Assembly: GCF_033568475.1 (NCBI RefSeq)
Contig: NC_133122.1
Location: 144,536,861-144,600,860, forward strand
Direction: 5' to 3'
Origin: Henckelia pumila
Taxonomy: Eukaryota > Streptophyta > Magnoliopsida > Lamiales > Gesneriaceae
Length of the DNA: 64,000 nt
A model generated the notes under the pieces. That model ran no database searches. It was not told the origin of the DNA and saw only the letters and a list, made by a program, of their open reading frames with translations. Position numbers and translations under genes: made by a program. Positions 10,758-22,969 of the stretch are shown here, in pieces (positions within the stretch are counted from its first letter, which is position 1; each line of letters starts with the position of its first letter).

Positions 10758-11816
10758 ATGGGGAAAGGTGGTGCTTTGAGCGAAGGCGTGGTGAAGAAGA
10801 TCGTGCTTTCCTACACCTATGTGGCCATTTGGATCTTCCTCTCCTTCACAGTCATCGTCTACAACAAGTACATTCTCGATCGGAAGATGTATAATTGGCC
10901 GTACCCGATCTCTCTTACCATGATTCACATGGGTTTTTGTTCTTCGCTCGCCTATTTACTCGTCCGAGTCTTCAAGGCGGTGGATCCTGTGACCATGTCT
11001 TGGGATCTTTATCTGAGATCTGTGGTCCCAATTGGCCTTTTGTACTCTCTCTCCCTCTGGCTTTCCAATTCGGCCTATATTTATCTCTCCGTGTCATTTA
11101 TTCAAATGCTTAAGGCGCTGATGCCTGTGGCCGTGTATTCCATCGGTGTTATGCTCAAGAAAGAGGCTTTCAAGACGGAGACGATGGCCAACATGCTTTC
11201 GATCTCGATTGGGGTCGCGATTGCTGCGTATGGCGAGGCCAAGTTTGATTCTTGGGGGGTTACTCTTCAATTGGGTGCTGTGGCTTTTGAGGCCACCAGG
11301 CTTGTCATGATTCAGATCCTGCTTAATTCTAAGGGGATCACGCTCAATCCGATTACTTCTCTTTATTATGTGGCACCATGTTGCTTGGTTTTCTTGTCAG
11401 TCCCTTGGGCGTTTGTTGAGTTTCCGTTGTTGAAGGAGAAATCAAGCTTCCATTTTGACTATTTGATTTTTGGGACTAATTCTTTCTGTGCGTTTGCTCT
11501 GAATCTTGCTGTGTTTTTGCTTGTTGGGAAGACCTCAGCTTTGACCATGAATGTGGCTGGCGTGGTGAAGGACTGGCTCCTGATTGCCTTTTCTTGGTCT
11601 GTGATTAAGGACACTGTGACCCCTATTAACTTGTTTGGTTATGCATTGGCTTTCTTGGCAGTAGGCTATTACAATCACTTGAAGTTGCAAGGCATGAAGG
11701 CTAAGGAAGCACAGAAGAAGGTGCAACAGGCTGATGAGGAAGCGGGGAGGTTGTTGGAGGAAAAGGAAGTCCAGAATAACGACGGTGATCCGAAAAGGAA
11801 TGAGTCTCATACTTGA
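10758..11816 (+). CDS. KD-group sugar-phosphate/nucleotide-sugar translocator (UDP-arabinofuranose transporter-like)
   Basis: An intact intronless 352-aa protein of the plant NST/triose-phosphate translocator superfamily (EamA/TPT fold, about ten membrane helices, no plastid transit peptide). It begins [20 protein letters not shown], has the YNKYIL helix-1 motif, a central KALMPV segment, and the diagnostic Lys-Asp pair at residues 271-272 (GVVKDWLL) that defines the KD group. The C-terminus is hydrophilic and Lys/Glu-rich, with KAKEAQKK and KRNESHT. Length and single-exon structure match Arabidopsis At2g25520/At4g32390-type genes. Members of that clade have been reported as Golgi UDP-arabinofuranose transporters (UAfT). 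Substrate assignment here is by family only, with Golgi membrane location inferred. The start is supported by the conserved MGKGG N-terminus and a TATA box 60 nt upstream. No disruption is seen, and codon use and GC content stand out from the AT-rich flanks. Confidence 0.95.
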   Translation: MGKGGALSEGVVKKIVLSYTYVAIWIFLSFTVIVYNKYILDRKMYNWPYPISLTMIHMGFCSSLAYLLVRVFKAVDPVTMSWDLYLRSVVPIGLLYSLSLWLSNSAYIYLSVSFIQMLKALMPVAVYSIGVMLKKEAFKTETMANMLSISIGVAIAAYGEAKFDSWGVTLQLGAVAFEATRLVMIQILLNSKGITLNPITSLYYVAPCCLVFLSVPWAFVEFPLLKEKSSFHFDYLIFGTNSFCAFALNLAVFLLVGKTSALTMNVAGVVKDWLLIAFSWSVIKDTVTPINLFGYALAFLAVGYYNHLKLQGMKAKEAQKKVQQADEEAGRLLEEKEVQNNDGDPKRNESHT

Positions 11817-12145
11817 TTCGTTGGTACTTTAACTCCTAACTATGTGTGATATGTTGGATTTTCTTGAAGTTGAATACCAAATTTAACATCAGGATGATGG
11901 TCCTGAAGATGAATGGAGGATGGCTGCATGGATGGGCTTATTAGTTTCTACTTTGGGTGTGTGGTTTTAGGAGTTTCTTTCTTCCATATGTTTTGCTAAT
12001 TTATTGCTTTTTTATACTTATGTTAGTTGTTGTCACTTCATGTTACTGGGAATTTGAGGTTGCTCCTATTGCCATAATGTGGTTGTGATTAAAGAATGAC
12101 TCGAGGCTCGTTTCTTAAGTTTGTTTCTGATACAATATTCTTGAC

Positions 12146-12151
12146 AATAAA
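12146..12151 (+). terminator. Poly(A) signal candidate
   Basis: AATAAA lies about 330 nt after the transporter stop codon at 11814-11816. A 3' UTR ending near 12165-12185 would be usual in length. No other perfect hexamer was noticed nearer the stop. Confidence 0.5.
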
Positions 12152-12189
12152 ATCGTTTCGATAGACACTTGGAGGATTATATTTCATGT

Positions 12190-13328
12190 CATGCATAGTG
12201 TGCAAAAGTGTTCTAAATGCGATTGCGGTTTGTTTGTTCTATCTCTTCCGCTCACGCGTCAAGATGTTATTATGTTTAAGATGAGCTGTCTTTTAGGAGC
12301 TTTCCAAATTTTTTCCACACAGTCATTGACAATTATTAGAAATATCTTACTTGTGACTTTTGAATGTATGTGCTTTTAGATTTATGTTTAAGGTATGTAG
12401 ATCAATGGTTCCATTATCTTACCTATCTTGGTCCTCTCTTTAACTTTGATTCTTTATTAAATGCATCAGATGGATGGATTATAGCCTAGGTGGACGCAAG
12501 CCAAACGTCTAAGCTTTGTCCTTTCTAGCGAGAAAATACACTAGCAGTAAAAATCGGCAACGTGTCTAGTTATGTTTTGCTAGTCCGAACGGTTATTGTT
12601 TTCTGATTTTGGTTTGTCATTGGCTCGTTTGTTACGTCTACTCGTTTTCTTTTGTCGAATGGCCGTTATGGCGGAGTTGTTGCTGTGTTTGTCTGTCCCT
12701 ATAATCTATATTTATTGACACTGTATGACTATGATCCATAGTGATTTTTGAACCTGTTATATAGTAATACTTTCTTCCTGTCATCCCCTGTTGTTCTTCA
12801 TGTCCAAACATGAACACTTGAGATTATTGGATTCAAAAGACCAAGTCGGCTTCTTAGTACATATAAATCCAATCTAATGTTGAGGTAGGGACTGGACATC
12901 TAAACTGGTGAGGCTCTAGGGTTGCGAACCGTCGAGTTTGTGCAAATGGCTGAACAATTGTTATCACCTAATGCTGGCTACCGTATGATTTAAACGATCC
13001 GAGTTGAACTCCTAGAATTAGCTATAACTTCAGAAATCTGGTTTAAAAATCTCTCTCCAGGTAAGAACTTTGGGTTCATGGGAGCAGCAATTATTTTACA
13101 ATGAAATGTTGGAGTCCCATGATAACTTACTTATTCGGGAATACTTTTGTGTTATTGATTTGCATGGGATATAGGTGGAACCTTTGTGGTTTGCCATTAT
13201 TGATTTGCATGGGATACACGTAATCAATTGTGGTCTATTTAGTATTTTGTTATTATTTTGACTTTTTAGGCATGTGCTCGCTTACATGTGATGGAGAAGA
13301 CGGCCCACATGGGTTTGCTTTGAAAAAA

Positions 13329-13363
<35 letters not shown>

Positions 13364-14191
13364 CTTGAAACTCACAATGAACATCATCTATAAGTTAATA
13401 AGATATCAAAACATTTACAATTAAATCAGGATCACTGTTTCTGTAGGATTTTTCTACGTTATGTTTGGAATATTTATCTTAAAAATATATTTAAAAATAT
13501 GGTGAAATTTTAGTGTAAGCATCAACATATATATTATGTCAATTTTCATTGTGATGTGAAGAATTCATGTGATTTAATGTAGAGATATGAAAAAAAATAA
13601 AAATTTACTCTCAATAAAATATGGACCATATCTTCAGCAAGAGTCGTGCTGCGGCAAGATTAAAGAACATCAATGTCAAAAATAAATCAATAAAATACAT
13701 AAACCAGCTGCCACCTTGCTGTTTGTATTGTATTTATATACATATATTTTTTATTAAGTCTTGGGATTATATATACTTGCGAATTAAATACAGCAACCTC
13801 CACGATTTTGTCCGTTAAATATGGTAAAACTATTCCACTGTATTCTGTTTTGGGAGAAAAGTTGCATACGGATCACTTTCGTGTAAACTATTGGAAAAAT
13901 AACAGAACGATGGTATCATGTGAGATGATCACACAGATTTATATATATTTGTGAGAGAGATCGACCTGATATATATTTGTAATAAAAAGAAAAATTTTGG
14001 ATGTTTCATAATTAAACATCAAGTTTTCATGTGAAGAAAATACATTGAGTTTTAACGTCAAGTGGTATATTTTTCTAGGTTTTTCTCGCTACAAAATGTT
14101 TCTCATTCTTCATTTTCATCATATGCCCCACTACACATCTAAGAGCCATCTTTGATCCAAATTGATCTCTCCCACACACACATCTATACTA
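12190..14191. other. Intergenic, no gene recognised
   Basis: The sequence is mixed to AT-rich. An 18-base direct repeat (ATTGATTTGCATGGGATA) occurs near 13154 and 13198. A (TA)n tract lies at about 13331-13361. Short open frames at 12191-12379, 13230-13424 and 13621-13818 lack recognisable domains, and two of them read through TA repeats or Lys/Ile-rich sequence. Confidence 0.45.
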
Positions 14192-14536
14192 TCTTACTAT
14201 ATTATTAAAGTTTAGAGCATGTAATTAATTATATTTCAATTAATTGATGAAGCTTGTGGTGAAATTACGATTATATTCTAATTTAAATCCAAATAAAACC
14301 AAAATTATTAGACAAATTAGTCATTTTATATGGTCTTCTCTTTTTTTAGTCATTAGATTTTATCTTATTAAAAAGACATTCGCTATCTTTGTTTGTATTA
14401 AAATTTTTAGATTAGATAGTTATCACCTTTAAACTTTGAATATTTAATTCATCATGTAACTTCTAAAAATAAATTGAAAATCAATTAACATAAAAAAAAT
14501 TATGTTAATGCACGCATCGCGTGCAAGTGACGCTAG
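14192..14536 (+). mobile_element. Small non-autonomous Helitron, 345 bp
   Basis: The 5' end TCTTACTATATTATTAAAG is preceded by A. The 3' end has a perfect 6-bp stem hairpin GCACGC-ATC-GCGTGC (14510-14524) and CTAG (14533-14536) followed by T. A|TC...CTRR|T without a TSD is the Helitron insertion signature. No Rep/helicase is encoded. Confidence 0.8.
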
Positions 14537-14746
14537 TATATATAAAGCAAGAGCATCTTAATAGTCTCTTGATATGCTCACTTTTAATATCTTTTTTCAA
14601 AAAAAATCCCACAAAATTATCAAATTGCAAAAAAAAAAAAATTAAAACAAATACTTAAAAAATAAATTTATATTATATACACACAAAACATAATATTTGT
14701 ATATAATGTTATACACGCGTTACATGTGTGTTGGTGCTAGTATATG

Positions 14747-14785
<39 letters not shown>

Positions 14786-15301
14786 ATCAATGATCATCGG
14801 ATGATTGGATCTACCGTAAAGGCATTTTGGGTAGATTCACCAGCTTTGCAAGTTAAGATTTCTACATAAAGAGAAAGTATAGCCGTGTAATCTTTAATTC
14901 TTTACTTCATATATTTGACATACCATCTTGGTTTTTATGAATCAGTTGTTGAATCCTTAAAATTAAAATGAACGTCAATTTCTCACCTTGGACCACATAT
15001 TTTACGGTTATTACCAATCGGGTGTTATTAAAAAAATTTATGAGATCGATAATTTCTAACATTACAAAACAATATCTCCAGCAAGGTTGAGTTCATGTTA
15101 CATAAAACTAATATCTTAATACTAAACTTAAGAGTTCAAAATTGATTTGGACGAGTAAGATCCGTAAAATAAATGAATCCTACATAATCAAATCAAAATT
15201 GAATCAATAGATATAATGCGGAGATAATAATATACTTATGTTAGTATCTCATCAACCCTTTATCAATATGGTCCATCAATTATTCTAACATAGGATCAAA
15301 T
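14537..15301. other. AT-rich intergenic DNA with a second Helitron-like 3' end
   Basis: A second candidate Helitron terminus ends at CTAG 14737-14740 before T, with an imperfect ACACGCGTTACATGTGT hairpin upstream. A (TA)n run covers about 14749-14782. The remainder up to the copia insertion at 15307 shows no gene. Confidence 0.45.
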
Positions 15302-15306
15302 CAATA

Positions 15307-16282
15307 TGTTAGTAGGTTGTATTCTGAATTCTGAAAACTTCAATGTCGGAAGCAATCAACAGCAACGAAAATGATCAACACAGTCGAGGCGAGAGAAACT
15401 CTCTATCCGCAAGACGAAATTGCCCGTTCCAAGTGCTAAATGTTAGCGGCAATCGTCTCTAAGATACAACGACTTTCGATCGTGATATAGCAGCACTGCA
15501 AATATCACGAACTTCAACGAACGAAAATATGCTTTAACTTTTCTTTTGAGAAAGTGAGGGAGAGATTTTGAGAAATCTGAAATCTGAAATCTACGTTATC
15601 AGATGTTTCTGTGTATGTTTTCTGTGTTATAACCACCATATATATAGTCTTATACACGAAACAACACGTTTGAAGGCGTAAGGATGCAACCCATGACAGA
15701 AAAATGCCAGAAACAGTCGTGACTGTTCATTCTGCAGAAGGTGCGCTCGGGCGGTAATTTTCTACCGCGCGAGCGCCCAAATTTAAGCCAACACACTGCC
15801 TCGCCATTTTGGTACCGCGCTCGCGCGGTAATTTGAACTCACTGTCTTGCATGTGCAGTGCTGCGCCCGCGCGGTAATATTTTACCGCTCGGGCCTACTC
15901 CATAAAATAATAAAATATTATTTTAAATAAATTTTATTCAAAAAGAATAATCGGATCAGAAGACCACACCACGCCGAGCCGGCCGGCCGCGCGCGCGCGT
16001 GTGTGTTTGTTGCATCGACTAGCGTCTTGCCCCTTTACAAAATATCCGGTGCCCTAAGGGCCCAATCCCATAGTCCAATATTGGACTAATTAAGGTGAAC
16101 AACAAATTGGAGTTGTTCCAATGTGGGACTACCATTTTCCCATTTCCCTCCAATTTATTTCACCAAAATTTTGAATTTTGTAATACTTTGGACAAGGCTT
16201 TTACAAACAATTTGGGTTAATCAATTCAAACCCTTTCAAGCCCATTTCAATTGTAATTCATTCAATAATACAATTTCCAACA
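15307..16282 (-). repeat. 3' LTR of the copia element (976 bp)
   Basis: Direct repeat of 20758-21579. It keeps about 139 bp (15674-15812) that the other LTR lacks. It contains three GC-rich palindromic modules of the TACCGCGC...GCGCGGTA kind at about 15733-15895, in an otherwise AT-rich repeat. Confidence 0.92.
15733..15895. repeat. GC-rich palindromic modules in the LTR
   Basis: Three related blocks pair a CG-rich string with its complement around AT-rich spacers: GCTCGGGCGGTAA/TACCGCGCGAGCGC, TACCGCGCTCGCGCGGTAA, and GCGCCCGCGCGGTAA/TTACCGCTCGGGC. The other LTR has two of the three blocks. These are dense in CpG relative to the rest of the window. Confidence 0.7.
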
Positions 16283-16871
16283 ATCTCTCACATGAATGAA
16301 TTTCACGTATAGTAACATTCTCACTAGAAAATCATTTTGAGTTATTGTTACATCAGGATAGGTAGCTTGTGGCTTTGAACCTACCGTAGTAAAATACTAT
16401 CGGATTTACTAGTTGCATAGTAACGCGATGTTTTGAACTAGTCAACCGTTTGTGTAAACCAAGACAATAGTACTTACATAACAATACTCTTACATATTTT
16501 GTTCTCACGTTGTGTCCATTTCGGCCCTGGACCATATCTTAGATTCATAAGTGTTGCAATCAAAGCGGCCAATACTTTGCACTTATATAGGTGATCTCCT
16601 ATCAAGAGTATCCTGCATTACTCCACCTTATAGGTATAGGAATCATTAAAAGAAAAACTTAACCTCACCACATTTAGCAGGTTATGTCAACTTGGATGTT
16701 CCAGGAATGAGTAAGTAATTTTTCCAAGTACTCAAACTAATATTTATAACTTAGTTGTCCCATTGAACCAAGGTTTTGGGATCTCCAATTCTCAAGGTTG
16801 GGTTACCGCTATAAATATTTTATTTTGTGGATTTTAAACTCATTCCTCCAAGTAGTTTGTACATTTGATCT

Positions 16872-17612
16872 CTATTTATACTTTTTGTAAGCCGCAAGGT
16901 TTTCCTTTGACTTCACATAGTCAACCGAAATAACCCCATTCGAGATCAATTGTCTTATGGTATTATGTCTCCGACGAATATGTCGAGATTTACCATTGTA
17001 CATACTACTTTGTGCTCTTCCTATTGCTGACTGACTGTCACAATGAATCGTAATGGAAGACACCGGTTTATTCCAACATGGAATATCTTCGAGAAAGTTT
17101 CGAAGCCACTCGGCTTCTTCTCCAGCTTTATCTAGAGCAATAAACTCGGACTCTATAGTTGACCGAGCTATACAAGTTTGTTTAGAGGATCTCCATGACA
17201 CCGCTCCTCCACCGATAGTGAACACATATCCACTCGTAGACTTGGAGTCTTTTGTGTCAGAAATCCAATTTGCATCACAATATCCTTCTAGGACCGCAGG
17301 ATATTTTGTATACACGAGTCCATAACTCAAAGTGTATTTCAAATATCCAAGCACTCTCATTAGTGCTTTCCAATGATCCTTACTTGGATTACTTGTGAAT
17401 CGACTTAGCTTATTTACGGTATATGCAAGATCAGGATGGGTACAGTTAGTTAAATACATCAAACTTCCTATCACCCTTGCATATTCCACTTGTGAAACAG
17501 GTTCTCCTCTATTTTTGGCTAAATGTGTACCCAATTCCATAGGTGTTCTAGCCGTAGGATGATTTGTGGCATTAAATCGTTCAAGAACCTTTTCTACATA
17601 ATGGTTTGGGAT
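16872..17612 (-). pseudogene. Copia RNase H and end of RT, broken frame
   Basis: The open part from 17540 to 16872 contains [12 protein letters not shown], the [16 protein letters not shown] segment, SWRSSKQT and [10 protein letters not shown], which are copia RNase H signatures. Reading the same frame further upstream restores RT-like sequence to about 17612, where a one-base indel separates it from the RT frame, so the apparent start at 17540 is only an internal Met. After SKENLA the frame runs into AAYKKYK and a stop instead of the usual ADPLTK-type end, so a small indel has altered the C-terminus. Confidence 0.9.
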
Positions 17613-18433
17613 AACATAATTCCAGCAGGAAGTCTAGAAACTTTAATCCCTAGAATTATATCACACAATCTCAAATCCTTCATATCAAAATGTTGTCTCA
17701 ACATTTTCTTGGTTTTCACAATCAATTCATGGTTGCTACCCATGATTAACATGTCATCTACATAAAGACAAACAATTACATATGCATTTGTAGTACCTTT
17801 AATGTAGACACATTTATCACATTCATTTATTGTGAAACCATTTGACAACATTGCAGTGTCAAACTTTTGATGCCACTGTTTAGGTGCTTGTTTAAGTCCA
17901 TACAATGACTTGACAAGTTTACACACCTTTTGTTCTTTCTCGGGTACAACAAACCCTTCTGGTTGTTTTATATATATTTCTTCATCCAATTCTCCGTTCA
18001 AAAACGCAGTTTTAACATCCATTTGATGAATCTCAAGATCATGCAATGCTGCAATAGCTATGAGAACACGAATGGATGTTATTCTAGAAACCGGAGAGTA
18101 GGTATCGAAGAAATCATATCCCTCTTGTTGTCTAAAACCTTGAACCACGAGTCGAGCTTTATATTTATCTATAGATCCATCTTCTTTGTATTTTCTTTTA
18201 AGAATCCACTTGGATCCTAAAGGTTTACATCCCGGAGGGAGATCAACCAACTCCCATGTATGATTATGCATTATGGAATCTATTTCATTTTGTATGGCTT
18301 CCTTCCAAAAAGGAGCCTCAGGATTTGATAAAGCCTCTTGAAGAGTTCTTGGTTCATTATCTAACATATATGTTAGAAAATCAGGACCAAACGATTTTTC
18401 AACTCTTGCATGCTTGCTGCGTCGTGGTTCCAC
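17594..18433 (-). pseudogene. Copia reverse transcriptase fragment
   Basis: A 279-codon open stretch contains the copia RT core: EALSNPEAPFWKEAI, WILKRKYKEDGSIDKYKARL, the catalytic YVDDMLI near residue 227, and SLYGLKQAPKQWHQKF. It is separated from integrase by a stop (complement at 18556-18558) and a frameshift just upstream of 18433, and from RNase H by a one-base indel near 17612. It was an active-type RT but cannot now be translated as one polyprotein. Confidence 0.93.
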
Positions 18434-18555
18434 GTTGTTTGTGGAGTTTCAATTGTATTTTCATGAGTTCGCTTGTTCGAACTTATTTCTTTCTTGTCTT
18501 TACATGGAAAGATATTTTCAAAGAATACAGCATTCCTTGACTCCATAATTGTGCC

Positions 18556-19968
18556 TTAATGTATATCAGGATTCGTTGACTTATGCACTAAGAATCGGTA
18601 TGCACTACTATTGTATGCATAACCAATAAATATGCAGTCAACCGTTTTAGACCCAATTTTTATTTGTTTTGGCTTAGGTATTTCTACTTTCGCCAAACAC
18701 CCCCACACTTTGAGGTATTGGTAAGAAGGTTTACGACCTTTCCACTGTTCATATGGTGCTTCGTCTTTTCCTTTGATTGGAATCTGGTTTAGAATGTGTG
18801 TTGCTGAGAGAATCGCTTCACCCCACATATTTTGAGGTAAGCCAGAATTTATTAGCAACGCGTTCATCATTTCCTTTAATGTTCGATTTTTGCGTTCTGC
18901 AACGTCATTGGATTGAGGTGAGTAAGGGGCCGTCGTTTGATGAATGATGCCCGAAGTTGAGCAAAATTCTTCAAAAGGAGCCACATACTCTCCACCTCGA
19001 TCACTTCGAATCATTTTAATTTTCGAACTTCGTTGATTTTCAATCTCAGTTTTATATTTCTTGAAAGCGTCGATCGCTTCATCTTTGCTTTTCAATAAAT
19101 ATACATAACAAAATCTGGTGCAATCATCAATGAATGTTATAAAGTACTTATTTCCACCTCGTGTTTGTACCATTTTTAAATCACATACATCAGTATGTAT
19201 TAATTCAAGTGGCGTAGTACTTCTCGTGACATTATGAAATGGAGCTTTAACCATTTTCGCTTCAACACATATCTTACACTTGTTTTGTGGATTTCTTTTA
19301 AACATAGGTATTACATTTAAATTTGCAAGTCTTTGCAACGTGTTGAAGTTAACATGTCCTAATCGTTCATGCCATATATCATAACTTTCAGTCAAGTAAG
19401 CAGAACCAATAACTTTATTCTTCGCCTCAAGGCGGGAAACATTCATTACATTTAACTTAAAGAGACCACTATCTTGGTACCCTTTCCCAACAAATACACC
19501 AGATTTAGTTAACACAAATTTATCAGATTCAAATATCATTCTAAATCCAGCCTTGCTCAAGAGTGAACCAGAAACTAAGTTCTTTCGAATGTCTGGCACA
19601 TGCAGCACATTTTTGAGCGTCACCTCTTTACCAGAGGTCATCTTCAACACCACATTTCCCACTCCCACAACTTCAGACGTTGCGGAGTTTCCCATGAACA
19701 ACTTTCGATCCCCAACGGTGGCATAGGTGGAATACATATCTTTCTCGGCACACACGTGACTCGTAGAGCCGGTATCGATCCACCATCCTCTTGGATCATC
19801 CACCATGTTTGTCTCACATATAACAGCACTAAGATCAATATCATAAAGTGCTAAAGGTACATACCTTTCTTGAACCATGTTCACTTGCCTTGGTTTCTGG
19901 TTTTTGTTATTTTTCTTTGGAAGTCGGCAGTCCCTTGCCATATGATTCGGTTTGCCACAGTTGTAGCA
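18556..19968 (-). pseudogene. Copia zinc knuckle, protease and integrase, premature stop
   Basis: A continuous frame starts with the CCHC zinc knuckle ([14 protein letters not shown], 19927-19968). It continues through aspartic protease ([13 protein letters not shown]) and the integrase HHCC zinc domain (HERLGHVNF...CKICVEAKM) to the DDE core ([38 protein letters not shown]). It ends prematurely at TAA (18556-18558) after NPDIH, although coding-like sequence continues for about 100 nt. Upstream it is out of frame with the rest of gag. Confidence 0.93.
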
Positions 19969-19984
19969 ACTTCCTTGGAATTTC

Positions 19985-20717
19985 TTCGCTTTTCCCTTTT
20001 GCTTTTCATCATGGGGCGCTTCCTCTTTTGACTCGTACTAGACTCCGCCAGATTTGCTTTGGCCTCGGTTTCCATCAGCTTTTTATGTGACTTGGCCTCG
20101 GCATTTCTGTTGTCCTCCTCGATGCGAAGCCTCACAATAAGATCTTCAAGTTTCAACTCCTTACGTTTGTGCTTAAGGTAGTTTTTGAAGTCTTTCCACA
20201 GTGGAGGCAATTTCTCAATGATAGACGCGACTTGGAATGGTTCATTGATTTCCATTCCTTCGGCCAATAAGTCATGCAAGATGATTTGTATCTCTTGCAC
20301 TTGACTCATTACAGTTTTTGAGTCTACCATCTTGAAGTCCAGAAATTTGCCAACTACAAACTTCTTTATGCCGGCATCTTCAGTTTTGTACTTCTTTTCC
20401 AAAGAATCCCATAATTCCTTGGTCGTCTTCATAGAGGAGTAGACACTATAGAGAGTGTCGTCGAGGCCATTCAGAATATAATTCCTGCAGAGAAAATCGC
20501 TGTGGTTCCATGCATCTATTGTTGTCCTTCTTTGTGTTTCAGAATCGCCTTCAACGACGACGGGGGGATCCTCCTTGAGAAATCTAGACAGATTAAGGGT
20601 GGTCAAATAGAACAGCATCTTCTGCTACCAACGTTTGAAGTCGGCACCAGAAAACTTTGGCGGCTTTTCTCCATGAGCGAGGGCGGAAGAGAGCGGAGTG
20701 AATGAAATGGTAGACAT
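19985..20717 (-). pseudogene. Copia gag (UBN2 type) with early amber stop
   Basis: The minus-strand ATG at 20717 opens a frame beginning MSTISFTPLSS that runs into TAG (20626-20628) after FKRW, where related gag proteins have Gln. Beyond it the frame is open and typical of copia gag: NYILNGLDDTLYSVYSS, TTKELWDSLEKKY, VASIIEKLPPLWKDFKNYL and a basic C-terminus. The zinc knuckle follows in another frame, so a frameshift lies near 20000-20040. Confidence 0.88.
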
Positions 20718-20757
20718 CTTCAGAATCCGGGAAATACAAAGAATTTCGTCTTGCGAT

Positions 20758-21579
20758 TGTTAGTAGGTTGTATTCTGAATTCTGAAAACTTCAATGTCGG
20801 AAGCAATCAACAGCAACGAAAATGATCAACACAGTCGAGGCGAGAGAAACTCTCTATCCGCAAGACGAAATTGCCCGTTCCAAGTGCTAAACGTTAGCGG
20901 CAATCGTCTCTAAGATACAACGACTTTCGATCGTGATATAGCAGCACTGCAAATATCACGAACTTCAACGAACGAAAATATGCTTTAACTTTTCTTTTGA
21001 GAAAGTGAGGGAGAGATTTTGAGAAATCTGAAATCTGAAATCTACGTTATCAGATGTTTCTGTGTATGTTTTATGTGTTATAACCACCATATATATAGTC
21101 TTATACACGAAACAACACGTTTGATACCGCGCTCGCGCGGTAATTTGAACTCACTGTTTTGCATGTGCGGTGCTGCGCCCGCGCGGTAACATTTTACCGC
21201 TCGGGCCTACTTCATAAAATAATAAAATATTATTTTATTCAAAAAGAATAATCGGATCAGAACACCACACCACGCCGAGCCGGCCGGCCGGCCGCGCGCG
21301 TGTTTGTTGCATCGACTAGCGTCTTGCCCCTTTACAAAACATCCGGTGCCCTAAGGGCCTAATCCCATAGTCCAATGTTTGACTAATTAAGGTGAACAAC
21401 AAATTGGAGTTGTTCCAATGTGGGACTACCATTTCCCCATTTTCCTCCAATTTATTTCACCAAAATTTTGAATTTTGTAATACTTTGGACAAGGCTTTTA
21501 CAAACAATTTGGGTTAATCAATTCAAACCCTTTCAAGCCCATTTCAATTGTAATTCATTCAATAATACAATTTCCAACA
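20758..21579 (-). repeat. 5' LTR of the copia element (822 bp)
   Basis: Direct repeat of 15307-16282 with the same ends. It is shorter because about 139 bp including one GC-rich palindromic module are missing after 21124, plus an ~11 bp deletion in the following AT tract. Elsewhere the two LTRs differ at only a few visible positions. Confidence 0.92.
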
Positions 21580-21584
21580 CAATA

Positions 21585-22969
21585 TTTGTAGTACATGCTC
21601 ACACCTTAATTAGGTGACGAGCGTCGACTAAAATATTCATGATCTAGACCGCCATCCACGATCCTGTTGACGTCAGATTGAAAGAGGTGACTGCTACATT
21701 AGATGCAGTAGTATCAAAGAGATGGGCAAGATATTCAAGATATTGTCGAAGCCATTCAACTTTGATGATGTTTGCAAACTTGCGAATAAAGACTTCTTTC
21801 TGAAAAACTTCACTGTAAGTAAAACTCAATTAGAGCAATTTGAGATTGAAATTCAATGAAGTACAGATCGAGTTTCAAAATACTTCTGCAATAAATATTT
21901 GTTTGACTAGGATACGGAAACTATTGGGGACGTTATTATATTGATATGTTCGTTTAGAAAGAAAATATCGAAGCTTTGATTTTAAATTTAGCGTTGGTGA
22001 TTATATATAAATAATATAATAAGGGAAATCATAGAGCAAAATCAAAAAGACCAAATCCGTAGAGGTTCTAAAAAGTGCAAAACGGGCCGATCTAACTTCA
22101 AACTTCACATCTTTAAGTGTGAAAAACGTTTTTATTTTTTACATAATTTTAAATATATTAAGTTGATTAATAGAATAAATAACATCTAAATTCTAAACTT
22201 AAAGATTTTAAAAATAAATACATAAAATTTTTAATTAAAAAAAATCTTAAAGTCACAAATTATTTGGAGTAAAATTTTTATGTTGGGTTAAGTTTACCCA
22301 CACAGAAAAAAAATGTACTAGATAATTTAATTTAATTTTGATGTTTTTAATGTTTTTTTAAAAAAAAATTATATTATTAAATATTTATTATTCAAAAGCT
22401 ACAAATTATTTAAATAAAATAAAAAATTATATTAAATATTATTTTAAAATTTTACTTTCTTCAAGCTTTTCCGTTTAATATGGTCAACTAAGGGGTTGAC
22501 AACTTTTTCACGCTTTTGACCAAAGTTAAGCTTTTTGATCACGCTTAAACGACGTTTTTTCGTTCTTTTTATAACACTGCCAATAGGTAAACGCCACGTC
22601 TGCGATGCTCACATAGATTGATATAGTGCTTGTGCAACATATCAAACATCAACATATATTATATACACACAAATACAAGATAATCTTCACACTACCAAAG
22701 AACGCATTTCTGTCACCATTTACAAAAGGTGTGGCTTATTGTAAACTGACATTTCCTAAGTCATAATCCATGAAGAATGAATATCAAACAAGTGAAAATT
22801 TGACTGAATAATTCAAACTAAACTGAATAACGAGTAGAAGATGAAAGTTTTGTTTTACCACCGAGAATCCTAGATTGATTTCTGTTGTTATAACTTGCAT
22901 CAAATTTCATGTAACCTTGACAAGAAGCACTGATATAACAAACAAGTAAATAAAAATACCCATCATCTT
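21585..22969. other. Intergenic downstream of the Alba gene
   Basis: AT-rich. A 61-codon minus-strand frame (21644-21829, with KVEWLRQYLEYLAHLFDTT) is unlike simple repeat translation, but I do not recognise it and it has no clear neighbours. No transposon end is seen. The 3' UTR of the Alba gene extends into the right part. Confidence 0.4.

Larger units (their letters stand above)
15307..21579 (-). mobile_element. Full-structure Ty1/copia retrotransposon, disrupted
   Basis: LTRs 15307-16282 and 20758-21579 (TGTTAGTAGG...TTTCCAACA) are flanked by the 5-bp TSD CAATA (15302-15306 and 21580-21584). On the minus strand the domain order is gag, zinc knuckle, protease, integrase, RT, RNase H, which is Ty1/copia order. 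The polyprotein is broken by a stop in gag, a frameshift before the zinc knuckle, a stop and frameshift between integrase and RT, a frameshift between RT and RNase H, and an altered C-terminus. A GTGAGAGAT-like polypurine tract abuts the left LTR. No TGGTATCAGAGC-type PBS is seen beside the right LTR. Confidence 0.95.

Noticed and set aside
21644..21829. 61-codon minus-strand frame downstream of the Alba gene
   Set aside because: Not AT-repeat translation, but too short and unrecognised to call a gene.
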